From contig CANGXK010000044.1 in the NCBI GenBank assembly GCA_947457715.1, forward strand, positions 1-11,030: a DNA stretch of 11,030 nt. Reading direction: 5' to 3'. Positions 1 to 6,094 of this stretch are shown here, piece after piece. This DNA is from Gemmatimonadota bacterium. GTDB lineage: Bacteria > Gemmatimonadota > Gemmatimonadetes > Gemmatimonadales > Gemmatimonadaceae. The stretch's first letter is position 1. Each line of letters begins with the position of its first letter. The notes beneath the pieces were generated by a model. It did not search any database, was not told the DNA's origin, and saw only the letters and a list, made by a program, of their open reading frames with translations. A program made the position numbers and the translations under genes.

Positions 1-291
1 ACCGAAATACTTGTCGGTCACGGGGACCGCCGTCTTGCCACCGTCGACGGTCTTCCAGACCCCACCGCCGGTGGTGCCCCTGTAGTACTCGTCGGGGCGC
101 TGCGTCGAACCCGCCACGGCAACCATACGGCCGGTTTGGTTCGGGCCGATGTTGCGCCAGGAGACACCGAAGGTGGTATCGGCGCCGCGGGCTTGCGGAG
201 GGCCGCCGGGGCCGCGCTGGGCGGACGCGGTGGCTGCGCCGACGGATGCGAGGCAGCCGGCAGCGAGGAGGAGACGGGAGGTGGGGTGCAC
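1..291 (-). CDS. Secreted BNR/sortilin-like beta-propeller protein, N-terminal fragment
   Basis: Only about the first 97 codons are in the window; the gene runs off the left edge. Reading the minus strand from a GTG at 291 gives a short n-region, a hydrophobic stretch (RLLLAAGCLASVGAATASAQ) and a likely signal peptidase site before Gln, then a Gly/Pro-rich linker. Next comes SWRNIGPNQTGRMVAVAG, and after it RGTTGGGVWKTVDGGKT. That order, an 'iGP...GR' opening followed by 'GGVWKT-DGG', is the hallmark first blade of secreted WD40/YVTN/BNR-repeat (VPS10/sortilin-like, glycosyl-hydrolase-like) proteins, which usually run to around 1000 residues. I see no in-frame ATG upstream and no convincing Shine-Dalgarno, so the GTG start is chosen because it places the signal peptide properly. 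A lipobox reading of LAAGC is possible but weaker than the ASA-Q site. The substrate or partner is unknown. It lies co-directionally downstream of the amidohydrolase, separated by 165 bp of repeat DNA. Confidence 0.75.
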   Translation of the reverse strand, partial: MHPTSRLLLAAGCLASVGAATASAQRGPGGPPQARGADTTFGVSWRNIGPNQTGRMVAVAGSTQRPDEYYRGTTGGGVWKTVDGGKTAVPVTDKYFG

Positions 292-351
292 GATTGGTCT
301 TGGGGGTTGGGCGGGGTTGGAACAGCTTCGATAAAGAAACGGGGTGGGGCT

Positions 352-460
352 TGGGAGCGCTGGGGGCTTTGGGCTATCGGCTCTCGGCCATGGGCCGTGG
401 GACTTGGGCCGTGGGTACAAACTCAGAACGCGGAACTCGAACTCGAGACTCGAGACTCAC
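352..460. repeat. Heptamer array plus GAACTC-rich repeat
   Basis: Between the two minus-strand genes, positions 370-418 divide into seven consecutive 7-bp words of consensus TSGGCNN (for example TGGGCTA, TCGGCTC, TGGGCCG). Two more looser copies lie upstream, at 352-358 and 361-367. The word TGGGCCGTGGG occurs at 391-401 and again at 405-415. From 411 the sequence changes to a second module, GTGGGTACAAACTCAGAAC, followed by iterated GAACTC/GAGACTC words and ending GAGACTCACGG. This second module resembles the repeat at 8746-8919. The TGA stop of the amidohydrolase (457-459) lies inside the terminal GACTCACGG. The remaining gap (292-351) is G-rich on the plus strand, and I see no clear promoter in it. 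Confidence 0.7.
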
Positions 461-2169
461 GGAAAGCTGGTGGAACGGTGGGCTTCGCGGCCGCCTACGA
501 TGGTGAGGAGCACCTTCGTTTTCAGTAGGGCTGACGGCGGGATGCTCAGGATGTCGGCCGAGAGGACTGCGAAGTCGGCGAACTTCCCGACCTCCAGCGA
601 CCCCGTCTCCTTCTCCATGAACGCGGCGTAGGCGGCGTCCTTGGTGTAGTGCCGCAGGGCGGCTTCCACGGTGATGCGGTTCTCGGGGTACCAGCCGCCT
701 TTGGGGGTGCCTTCCGGCGTCTGGCGGGTGACGGCGGTGTAGATGCCCAGCAGGACATCCATCGGAAACACGGGATAGTCGCTACCAAAGGCTTGGATAG
801 CGCCGGCGTCGTCGAATTTCTTGAAAGCGTTCGCCCGCGAACTACGCTCGGTGCCCAACAGCGGGGCGTAGTTCAGGAGGGTGGTCTGGTCGGGCGTGGC
901 GAAGATGGCCTGAGTGCTGGCGATGACGCCCAGCTGCTTGAAACGGGGCAGATCGCTCAGGGCCGGGACTTCGATGTGTTCGATTCTATGACGGCGGCCT
1001 TGGGTGCGGTTCACCTTGGCGGCGTGCTGATAGGCGTCGAGCGCGGTTCTCACGGCGCGGTCGCCGATGGCGTGGAGCTCCACCTGCAGGCCGGCGGAGT
1101 CGTAGCGGGCGACGCCCTTATTCAGGGTGGCGGCGGGCCAGAAGGGGAGCCCCGTATCGTCCGACCCGACATAGGGTTCGAGCATCGCGGCAGTCTTGGC
1201 GTCGACCGTACCATCGAGCATGCCTTTGGCGATGCCGACCCGCAGCCACGGGCCGGTGGTGCTGTCGCGGAGCGCGGTATAGCGCCGAACGGTGGCGGCC
1301 GAGGCGTCGGGGGTGAACGGGAAGGCCGCGCGATAGCGCACGCGCATGGTGTCGGCCTTGGCGGCGGCGCGCAGAATGGTGAACACGGGGTGCTCGGGGG
1401 CGCGGCCGCTGGCGTCCTGAATCAGTACGATGCCGAACGATGCGGCTTTGCGGGTTTCCTCGTCGATGCGACGCGCAATGTCGGCCACGGTGGGTTCGGG
1501 CACGAGGCGCACCACGAGTTGGCGGGCGGCCTCTTTCAGGACCCCGGTGGGCACGCCCTTGGCCTCGCGCTCGATCACCCCGCGCGCGGGGTCAGGGGTG
1601 GCGGCTGTCACCTTGGCCAGCGCCAAGGCCCGGCCGTTGGCAATCGACTGGTGGCCGTCGCGGTCGGTGAGGACCACGGGCTGACCGGGGAAGGCGACGT
1701 CGAGGAACCGGCGATGCGGCGTGTTGTTGGGAAAATCAGACGGGGTCCAGCCCCGCCCCAACACCCACGCCCCGGCGGGACGCTTGGCGGCCCACGCTTT
1801 GAGGCGACGCACGATTTCGGCGGGCGATTTGGCGTCGGTGAGGTCGGCCTGGTCGGTGGTGGGGAGATGCCAGTGGGCATCACTGAACCCGGGGACCACG
1901 CGGCGGCCCTGTAGGTCCACCATGCGCGTGGCAGGGCCGCGGTGGGTGAGCGCGTCAGCGGCGCTCCCCACGGCGATGAGCTTGCCGTCGCGGATGGCGA
2001 TGGCCTGCGCCTGCGGACGGGCGGCGTTGCCGGTCCAGATGCGGGCGTTGGTGTAGATCGCGTCGGCGGGCGGGGCCGCGGGCTGGGCCTGCAACGACGG
2101 CGCGAGGGCCGCGAGCGCGGCCGTGATGGCGAACGTTCGAAGGGGCAGGTGCATCGGCGAGGTCGGCAT
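457..2169 (-). CDS. Secreted YtcJ-like amidohydrolase (amidohydrolase family 3)
   Basis: A 570-residue protein with a signal peptide (hydrophobic residues 12-28, cleavage probably LQA-QP). The mature protein opens with a small beta-sandwich strand set ([27 protein letters not shown]) and [16 protein letters not shown]-barrel metal centre follows: His99 and His101 in HWH, His366 in ELHAIGD, His398 in RIEHIE and Asp464 in FGSDYPV. Lys315 in [10 protein letters not shown] may be the bridging, possibly carboxylated lysine. [15 protein letters not shown] and [11 protein letters not shown] are typical of the YtcJ/N-substituted-formamide-deformylase branch, and the length is normal for it. The family hydrolyses C-N bonds of diverse amides and formamides; the substrate here cannot be named. 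It would act in the periplasm. The start is either ATG 2169, with GGAG only 3 bases upstream, or the internal ATG at 2154; both keep the signal peptide. It is divergent from the ABM gene across the 2177-2209 dyad. Confidence 0.9.
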   Translation of the reverse strand: MPTSPMHLPLRTFAITAALAALAPSLQAQPAAPPADAIYTNARIWTGNAARPQAQAIAIRDGKLIAVGSAADALTHRGPATRMVDLQGRRVVPGFSDAHWHLPTTDQADLTDAKSPAEIVRRLKAWAAKRPAGAWVLGRGWTPSDFPNNTPHRRFLDVAFPGQPVVLTDRDGHQSIANGRALALAKVTAATPDPARGVIEREAKGVPTGVLKEAARQLVVRLVPEPTVADIARRIDEETRKAASFGIVLIQDASGRAPEHPVFTILRAAAKADTMRVRYRAAFPFTPDASAATVRRYTALRDSTTGPWLRVGIAKGMLDGTVDAKTAAMLEPYVGSDDTGLPFWPAATLNKGVARYDSAGLQVELHAIGDRAVRTALDAYQHAAKVNRTQGRRHRIEHIEVPALSDLPRFKQLGVIASTQAIFATPDQTTLLNYAPLLGTERSSRANAFKKFDDAGAIQAFGSDYPVFPMDVLLGIYTAVTRQTPEGTPKGGWYPENRITVEAALRHYTKDAAYAAFMEKETGSLEVGKFADFAVLSADILSIPPSALLKTKVLLTIVGGREAHRSTSFP

Positions 2170-2176
2170 GGACTCC

Positions 2177-2209
2177 GATATAGTGTTCTGTCTCCCCGAA
2201 CACTATATC
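2177..2209. promoter_or_regulatory. Perfect 12-bp dyad between divergent genes (candidate operator or hairpin)
   Basis: GATATAGTGTTC (2177-2188) is repeated exactly in inverted orientation as GAACACTATATC (2198-2209) around a 9-base pyrimidine-rich spacer. It lies 7 bases upstream of the amidohydrolase ATG and 56 bases upstream of the ABM-gene ATG. Each half contains TATAGT, a reasonable -10 hexamer: at 2179-2184 on the plus strand and at 2207-2202 on the minus strand. One dyad could therefore hold both divergent -10 elements and a repressor site. I see no good -35 at the expected distance on either side. The AT-rich arms stand out from GC-rich surroundings. A 5'-UTR hairpin is the alternative reading. 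Confidence 0.55.
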
Positions 2210-2265
2210 CGATCCACGACCGGTCGCCGATCGCGTACGGCCCTCCTCCCTTCCGACTCCCCGCC

Positions 2266-2562
2266 ATGCTCGTCGTTCAGGTGTTTGTGCACGTCCTCCC
2301 CGAGCATGTGGCCGCGTTCAAGGCCGCCACGCTCGATAACGCCACGAACAGCGTGCTCGAACCGGGCATCGCGCGCTTCGATGTGCTGCAGCAGGCCGAC
2401 GATCCCACGCGCTTCACGCTGATCGAGGCGTATCTCACCGAGAGCGCCCCGGCCGAGCACAAGGCGACGGCACACTACGCCCGGTGGCGTGATACGGTGG
2501 AGCCGATGATGGCGTCGCCACGCACGAACGTGAGATACGAGTCGCTGTTTTTTCCCATTTAA
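2266..2562 (+). CDS. ABM-domain protein, putative quinol monooxygenase / LsrG-like
   Basis: A 98-residue cytosolic protein with no signal peptide. It has the ferredoxin-like alpha+beta pattern of the antibiotic biosynthesis monooxygenase (ABM) family. Strand 1 is [10 protein letters not shown], the helix is [41 protein letters not shown] and [15 protein letters not shown] follow, then [16 protein letters not shown] and a closing strand VRYESLFF. The EPGxxRFDVLQ...FTLxExY...HKxTxHYxxW order matches YgiN/LsrG-like proteins. Members are cofactor-independent quinol monooxygenases, heme-degrading enzymes or, in LsrG, phospho-AI-2 isomerases, so the exact activity is open. The full family length is present. 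ATG 2266 begins strand 1 directly. The longer frame reaching back to 1942 is antisense to the amidohydrolase and is discounted. No Shine-Dalgarno is visible; the leader is pyrimidine-rich (CCCTCCTCCC). The TAA at 2560-2562 is followed at once by an inverted repeat. Confidence 0.85.
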   Translation: MLVVQVFVHVLPEHVAAFKAATLDNATNSVLEPGIARFDVLQQADDPTRFTLIEAYLTESAPAEHKATAHYARWRDTVEPMMASPRTNVRYESLFFPI

Positions 2563-2711
2563 GCCTTTGCTGTTCTTCGCGTCCTTCGCGAACCCGGCGA
2601 TCTTCGCGTCAAAATTCCAAGCTTGCCGCGTCTGGGATCTGTCCGAAGTCACTTAACTGCTTTGACGCGAAGATCGCGAAGACCGCGAAGGACGCGAAGA
2701 ACTGCAACGGC
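2563..2711. repeat. Imperfect inverted repeat with nonamer (NNCGCGAAG) arms
   Basis: The core arms 2567-2613 and 2661-2707 are inverted copies matching at about 41 of 47 positions, around a 47-base loop. Outer bases extend pairing to 2563 and 2711. The right arm is four in-phase 9-bp words, GACGCGAAG, ATCGCGAAG, ACCGCGAAG and GACGCGAAG, at 2664-2699; the left arm carries the complementary CTTCGCG words. It starts immediately after the ABM stop and ends 20 bases before the amidase start. It could form a strong RNA hairpin and act as a terminator for the ABM gene, but there is no clean U-tract and the structure is much longer than a usual terminator. Confidence 0.85.
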
Positions 2712-2718
2712 ATTTTTT

Positions 2719-2723
2719 GAGGG
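2719..2723 (+). promoter_or_regulatory. Ribosome binding site fixing the amidase GTG start
   Basis: GAGGG lies 7 bases before the GTG at 2731. This favours the GTG over the upstream in-frame ATG at 2623, which would translate the nonamer repeat, and over ATG 2746, which has no such site. Confidence 0.6.
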
Positions 2724-2730
2724 TGTGAGC

Positions 2731-4674
2731 GTGAAGATTCGTGCGATGATGGTGGTGGGGAGTCTGCTTGGCATGAGCTCGACGGTCGGAGCGCAGACGG
2801 CGAAGGCGAGTGCACCGATGGAAATCACCGAGGCCTCCGTCACCGACGTGCAGGCAGCGCTCACCGCGAGGCGGATGTCGAGTGTGCAGCTGGTGAAGTT
2901 GTACCTCGCGCGGATCGCGGCGTACGATCACGCGGGGCCTGAGTTGAACTCGCTGATTCGCATCAATCCCAAGGCCGCGGCCGAGGCGGTGGTGTTGGAT
3001 GCCGAGCGGAAGGCCGGCAAGGTGCGCGGGCCGATGCACGGGATCCCCGTGATCATCAAGGACAACTACGATACCGGCGACATGCCAACGAGTGCAGGCT
3101 CGCTGGCGATGGCGACCAGTCAGCCGAGTCGCGATGGGTTCGTGGTGAAGAAGCTGCGCGACGCAGGGGCGATCATTCTGGGCAAATCCAACTTGCACGA
3201 GCTTGCAGCCGGCATCACCAGCATCAGCTCACTCGGCGGACAGACACGCAATCCGTATGACCCCACGCGCTGCCCCGGTGGCTCGAGCGGCGGCACCGGG
3301 GCGGCGATCGCGGCGAGCTTTGCCACGGTGGGCTGGGGATCGGATACGTGTGGCTCCATTCGTATTCCCAGCGCGTTCAACGCGCTGGTAGGATTACGCC
3401 CCACGCAGGGGCTGGTAAGCCGCCGCGGCATCGTGCCGTTGTCGCACACACAGGACATCGGTGGGCCGCTGGCGCGCACGGTGACCGATCTCGCGATCGC
3501 GCTCGATGTGAGCGTTGGATACGACAGCGAAGACGCCGCTACGAGTGTGCTGCGTGAGAAGCCGGCGCCGAAGTTCATATCGTCGCTGGACAAGAACGCG
3601 CTGCGTGGGGCGCGCATTGGCGTGTTTCTGCCGTACTTCCGCGACACCGACGCCGAGATTGCCGACACCGTGCGCGCCGCCATCGCGGCCATGCGCGCGC
3701 AGGGCGCTACGGTAGTCGACGTGCCGATGGCGGAGTTCGACACGCTGATGGCCAACACCAGCGTCATCAATCTGGAGACGAAGTTCGATCTCATCGACTA
3801 CCTGCGTACCGTGCCGAACGCGCCGGTGAAGTCGATGCGGGACATTCTCGATCGCGGCCTGTACGACCGGCAGCTGGAAGTGCGCTTCCGTATCATCGAC
3901 ACCGTACTCAACGCCGACAGCGAACAGCATCGCACGGCACTGGCGCGGCAAGCGGCGCTGCGGGCGCGCATGGAGCGCATTCTGGACAGCTTGCAGCTCG
4001 ATGCGATCGCCTATCCCACCGTGCGGCAGAAGCCCACGCTCGTGGGTGAAGTACAGAACGGCAGCACCTGCAACCTGGGCGCGCAGAGCGGACTGCCCAG
4101 TATCAGCGTGCCGGCGGGATTCGCGGGTGATGGCCTGCCGATCGGTATCGAACTCTTGGGCAAGGGCTTCACCGACACGCGCCTGGTGGCGATGGCGTAC
4201 GCCTTCGAGCAGTCGGGCGCTCGGCGACTCGCGCCGAGCACCACACCGGCATTGGTGGCGGGCAAGGCGCCGGTGTCGGCCCCGATGGTGGTGATCACGC
4301 GCGCCCGCGGCCTCGTGGCCACCACGCGCATCACGATCGATCGCGTGCACAGTGTGCTGCGCTGGTCGAGCACCGTCCAAAACACCGGCGGCGCACCGCT
4401 GTCGGCGCTGGTGCTCCGTCGAACGGGCGATGCGGGTCGTATCTCGGGGCCTATCTCGGGCGCCGTGGTTGGCGGCACGACGTCGGCCAGCATTGCCATC
4501 CCGGCGGGGGCCAGCCGGGTGACCGCACGACTGCTGGGGCCCGGCCAGACGGCGGGGAGCGGATCGTTCCCGCTTACGTACGCCGATCGCGTGGCGTTCG
4601 AGAGCGGTCGGCTCACGGTGGCGATGTACACCGGGGCGGGTGTGGAGCCGGTGGAAATGAAGGTGGGGCGGTAG
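2731..4674 (+). CDS. Secreted amidase-signature family hydrolase with extra C-terminal domain
   Basis: A 647-residue protein counted from GTG 2731. The signal peptide is MKIRAMMVVGSLLGMSSTVGA, with cleavage before Gln22. Residues about 35-500 are an amidase-signature (AS) domain with the Ser-cisSer-Lys triad: Lys110 in GIPVIIKDN, cis-Ser185 in PGGSSGGTGAA and nucleophile Ser209 in GSDTCGSIRIPS. The 24-residue spacing between the two serines is the same as in FAAH. AS enzymes hydrolyse amides (fatty acid amides, amino-acid amides, Gln in GatA). The signal peptide rules out a role as GatA and points to periplasmic amide hydrolysis; the substrate is unknown. Residues about 512-647 are beta-rich and outside the usual AS length; they faintly resemble a CHRD-like domain (VHSVLRWSSTVQNTGG..., ending GRLTVAMYTG). 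The 36 codons upstream in the same frame are the nonamer repeat and give only an Arg-rich tail, so they are excluded. The gene is convergent with the following propeller gene. Confidence 0.9.
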   Translation: MKIRAMMVVGSLLGMSSTVGAQTAKASAPMEITEASVTDVQAALTARRMSSVQLVKLYLARIAAYDHAGPELNSLIRINPKAAAEAVVLDAERKAGKVRGPMHGIPVIIKDNYDTGDMPTSAGSLAMATSQPSRDGFVVKKLRDAGAIILGKSNLHELAAGITSISSLGGQTRNPYDPTRCPGGSSGGTGAAIAASFATVGWGSDTCGSIRIPSAFNALVGLRPTQGLVSRRGIVPLSHTQDIGGPLARTVTDLAIALDVSVGYDSEDAATSVLREKPAPKFISSLDKNALRGARIGVFLPYFRDTDAEIADTVRAAIAAMRAQGATVVDVPMAEFDTLMANTSVINLETKFDLIDYLRTVPNAPVKSMRDILDRGLYDRQLEVRFRIIDTVLNADSEQHRTALARQAALRARMERILDSLQLDAIAYPTVRQKPTLVGEVQNGSTCNLGAQSGLPSISVPAGFAGDGLPIGIELLGKGFTDTRLVAMAYAFEQSGARRLAPSTTPALVAGKAPVSAPMVVITRARGLVATTRITIDRVHSVLRWSSTVQNTGGAPLSALVLRRTGDAGRISGPISGAVVGGTTSASIAIPAGASRVTARLLGPGQTAGSGSFPLTYADRVAFESGRLTVAMYTGAGVEPVEMKVGR

Positions 4675-4686
4675 GCGGGATCGTTC

Positions 4687-4879
4687 ACGGCGACGGCGAA
4701 CAGCAACTGCAACTGCAACAGCCAGAACACGGATCACACAGATAACGCGGACAACAACACGGATAAGCCAATCGGCGTGCCATTCACGCATCGTTGAATG
4801 ATCGCTTTTTGCTTATCCGTGTTTTTTCGGTGCAATCGGTGTAATCCGTGTTCTGGCTGTTGCAGTTCGCCGTTGCCGT
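4687..4879. repeat. Inverted repeat with ACACGGATNN-type nonamer arms between convergent genes
   Basis: Left arm 4687-4768 and right arm 4811-4879 are inverted copies around a 42-base loop. A 24-bp block is perfect (4711-4734 against 4844-4867). The outer block 4687-4700 pairs with 4866-4879 with one mismatch, and the inner ends GGATAAGC/GCTTATCC match exactly. The left arm carries a 12-bp insertion made of CAACTG-like words that is absent from the right arm. The core of each arm is degenerate 9-bp words around ACACGGAT (AACACGGAT, CACACAGAT, AACGCGGAC). It fills the gap between the amidase stop and the propeller-gene stop, so a bidirectional terminator is a plausible role. Confidence 0.85.
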
Positions 4880-4898
4880 TGCGGTTCGCTGTTTCGAA

Positions 4899-5838
4899 CT
4901 ACTTCACCACGATCGGCGAGTAGCCCACGCCGTCGGACCCAGCGCCGACGGGCAGGTACTTCACGATCACGCCGCGCTGCAGATCGACGACGGCCACCTT
5001 CGCCACGGCTTTGAGCGTCACGTAGGCCGTGGCGTTGTCGCGTGACATCGCGACGCCCTGCGGTGATGACGGCACCGGCGCGGCGGCGGCGCTCGGCGAC
5101 ATCGGCGCTACGTCGATCACCGTGCGCACGGTGTGCGTGGCCACGTTGGCGATGTGGATCTTCTCGCTGCCCGGGTCTGAGATCACGGCGGTGGTGCCGT
5201 CGGGCGTGATCCCCACGCGATAGACCATGCCGAAACCCTCGAGGCGGTGCGTGATCTCACCCGTGGTGCCGTTCAGCACGTACACCAGGTGCGACTCGTT
5301 GCCGCCCACCCACACCTCTTTGCCATCGGGCGTGACGGCGATTCCTTCAATGCGCGCGCCCACCTGAAACGTGGCGCGCACCGTGCGCGTGGGCACGTCG
5401 ATCGCACTCACCGACATGCCGGTGATGTTCGTGGTGAGGGCCCGCGAGTAGTCGCGCGATGCGCTCACCATGCGTGTGGCGGGCTGCATGGTACTCATCG
5501 ATGAGTCGATCATGCCGTTGCCGACGTTCACCACCAGCACCCGCCGCGCGCGTTCACCAGTGACCAGCAGCGACGCGCTGTCGGCCAAAAAGGCGAGGCC
5601 GTGCGGACGGCTGACTTCCCGCGCCCAGCTCCACGATCTTGGGCGGCGCGGTAGGGGCGGTCAGGTCGATCACCATCAGCGAGCTGTCCACCTCGTGCGG
5701 TTCCCCTAGATCGCCACCACCGTTCGACGCGCGCTGGGCGCCCAGCAGGGTCGCGGCGAGGAGCACGGCAAGCAGGGCGACGGCTGTCTTAATGAGTGTG
5801 GCCTTTCGACTCTCGAGAGGGGTGCCAAGGGATAACAA
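4899..5838 (-). pseudogene. YVTN/YncE-like secreted beta-propeller, frameshifted
   Basis: Two overlapping minus-strand frames make one gene. The upstream frame gives a signal-peptide-like IKTAVALLAVLLAATLLGAQ and VDSSLMVIDLTAPTAPPKIV; the downstream frame gives RPHGLAFLADSASLLVTG and then YVTN-type blades. Typical pieces are MSVSAIDVPTRTVRATFQVG, GIAVTPDGKEVWVGG, VGITPDGTTAVISD and GVAMSRDNATAYVTL. Removing one base from the CCC run at 5618-5620 joins the frames cleanly as ELGAEVSRPHGLAFL, giving about 312 residues. Such proteins are exported propellers, often of unknown ligand. The start is unresolved. TTG 5838 is in frame but lies in the inverted repeat; the signal peptide itself begins at an ATT (5793), 8 bases after GAAAGG. 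The product ends GYSPIVVK at TAG 4899-4901. The frameshift may be a sequencing or assembly error. If it is real, the gene is probably inactive, and the missing canonical start is consistent with decay. Confidence 0.75.
5618..5620 (-). other. Single-base frameshift site in the propeller gene
   Basis: On the coding strand the run is GCGCGGGAAGTC. With three G the reading passes from ELGAG into unrelated SQPSARPRLFGRQ. With two G it becomes ELGAEVSRPHGLAFLADS, restoring the conserved PHG motif of YVTN propellers. A short homopolymer is a common place for indel errors and for true slippage. Confidence 0.7.
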
Positions 5839-6029
5839 CAGAAACAGGCGACTCCTGCATAAATGGATACGAACAGATACAAACAGACACCATGGATTCG
5901 CTCCGTGCAAATTCAAAAATCCTGCCTGCACCCAGCCGCTTGAATTTCAGGCTTAGCAAACCCGTTGCTCTCCGTTCATATCAGCTCGTATCCGTTCAGG
6001 CAGGAGTCGCCTGTTTCCGTTGTTATCCC
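5829..6029. repeat. 63-bp inverted repeat with decamer words (MITE-like)
   Basis: Arms 5829-5891 and 5967-6029 are inverted copies. The outer 30 bases (GGGATAACAAC...CTCCTGC) differ at a single position. The inner 33 bases are more diverged and consist of 10-bp words (GATACGAACA, GATACAAACA on the left; GATACGAGCT, GATATGAACG on the complement of the right). The 75-base centre holds a small nested inverted pair, AAATTCAA/TTGAATTT (5909-5916 and 5940-5947). It lies between divergent genes and overlaps the possible TTG start of the propeller gene. I see no clear target-site duplication and no coding capacity. Confidence 0.85.
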
Positions 6030-6094
6030 CATCCCCACACCGGCCCCAACACGGAGCCCGTGACAGATCGCCCGCATGGCGCGAAGTTCACCGC

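Noticed and set aside
136..528. Plus-strand frame across the heptamer array
   Set aside because: Its Gly/Trp-rich product arises from the repeat words and runs antisense to the ends of two real genes.
649..1914. 421-residue open frame on the plus strand, antisense to the amidohydrolase
   Set aside because: Gly/Ala/Val-rich composition with no recognisable domain; it mirrors a well-supported amidohydrolase gene in GC-rich DNA.
2664..2699. Regularly repeated words as a possible CRISPR array
   Set aside because: The words are 9 bp with no spacers of CRISPR length and no cas genes are nearby.
2563..2711. Ordinary intrinsic terminator
   Set aside because: The arms are 47-51 bp with a 47-base loop and word periodicity, and no U-tract follows; it may terminate transcription, but that does not explain its structure.
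3394..4791. 465-residue open frame on the minus strand opposite the amidase
   Set aside because: Arg/His-rich low-complexity translation with no motif; the opposite strand has a full amidase catalytic triad.
5829..6029. Integron attC-like site
   Set aside because: The ends do not carry the RYYYAAC/GTTRRRY core pairs, genes around the elements lie in both orientations, and no integrase is seen.
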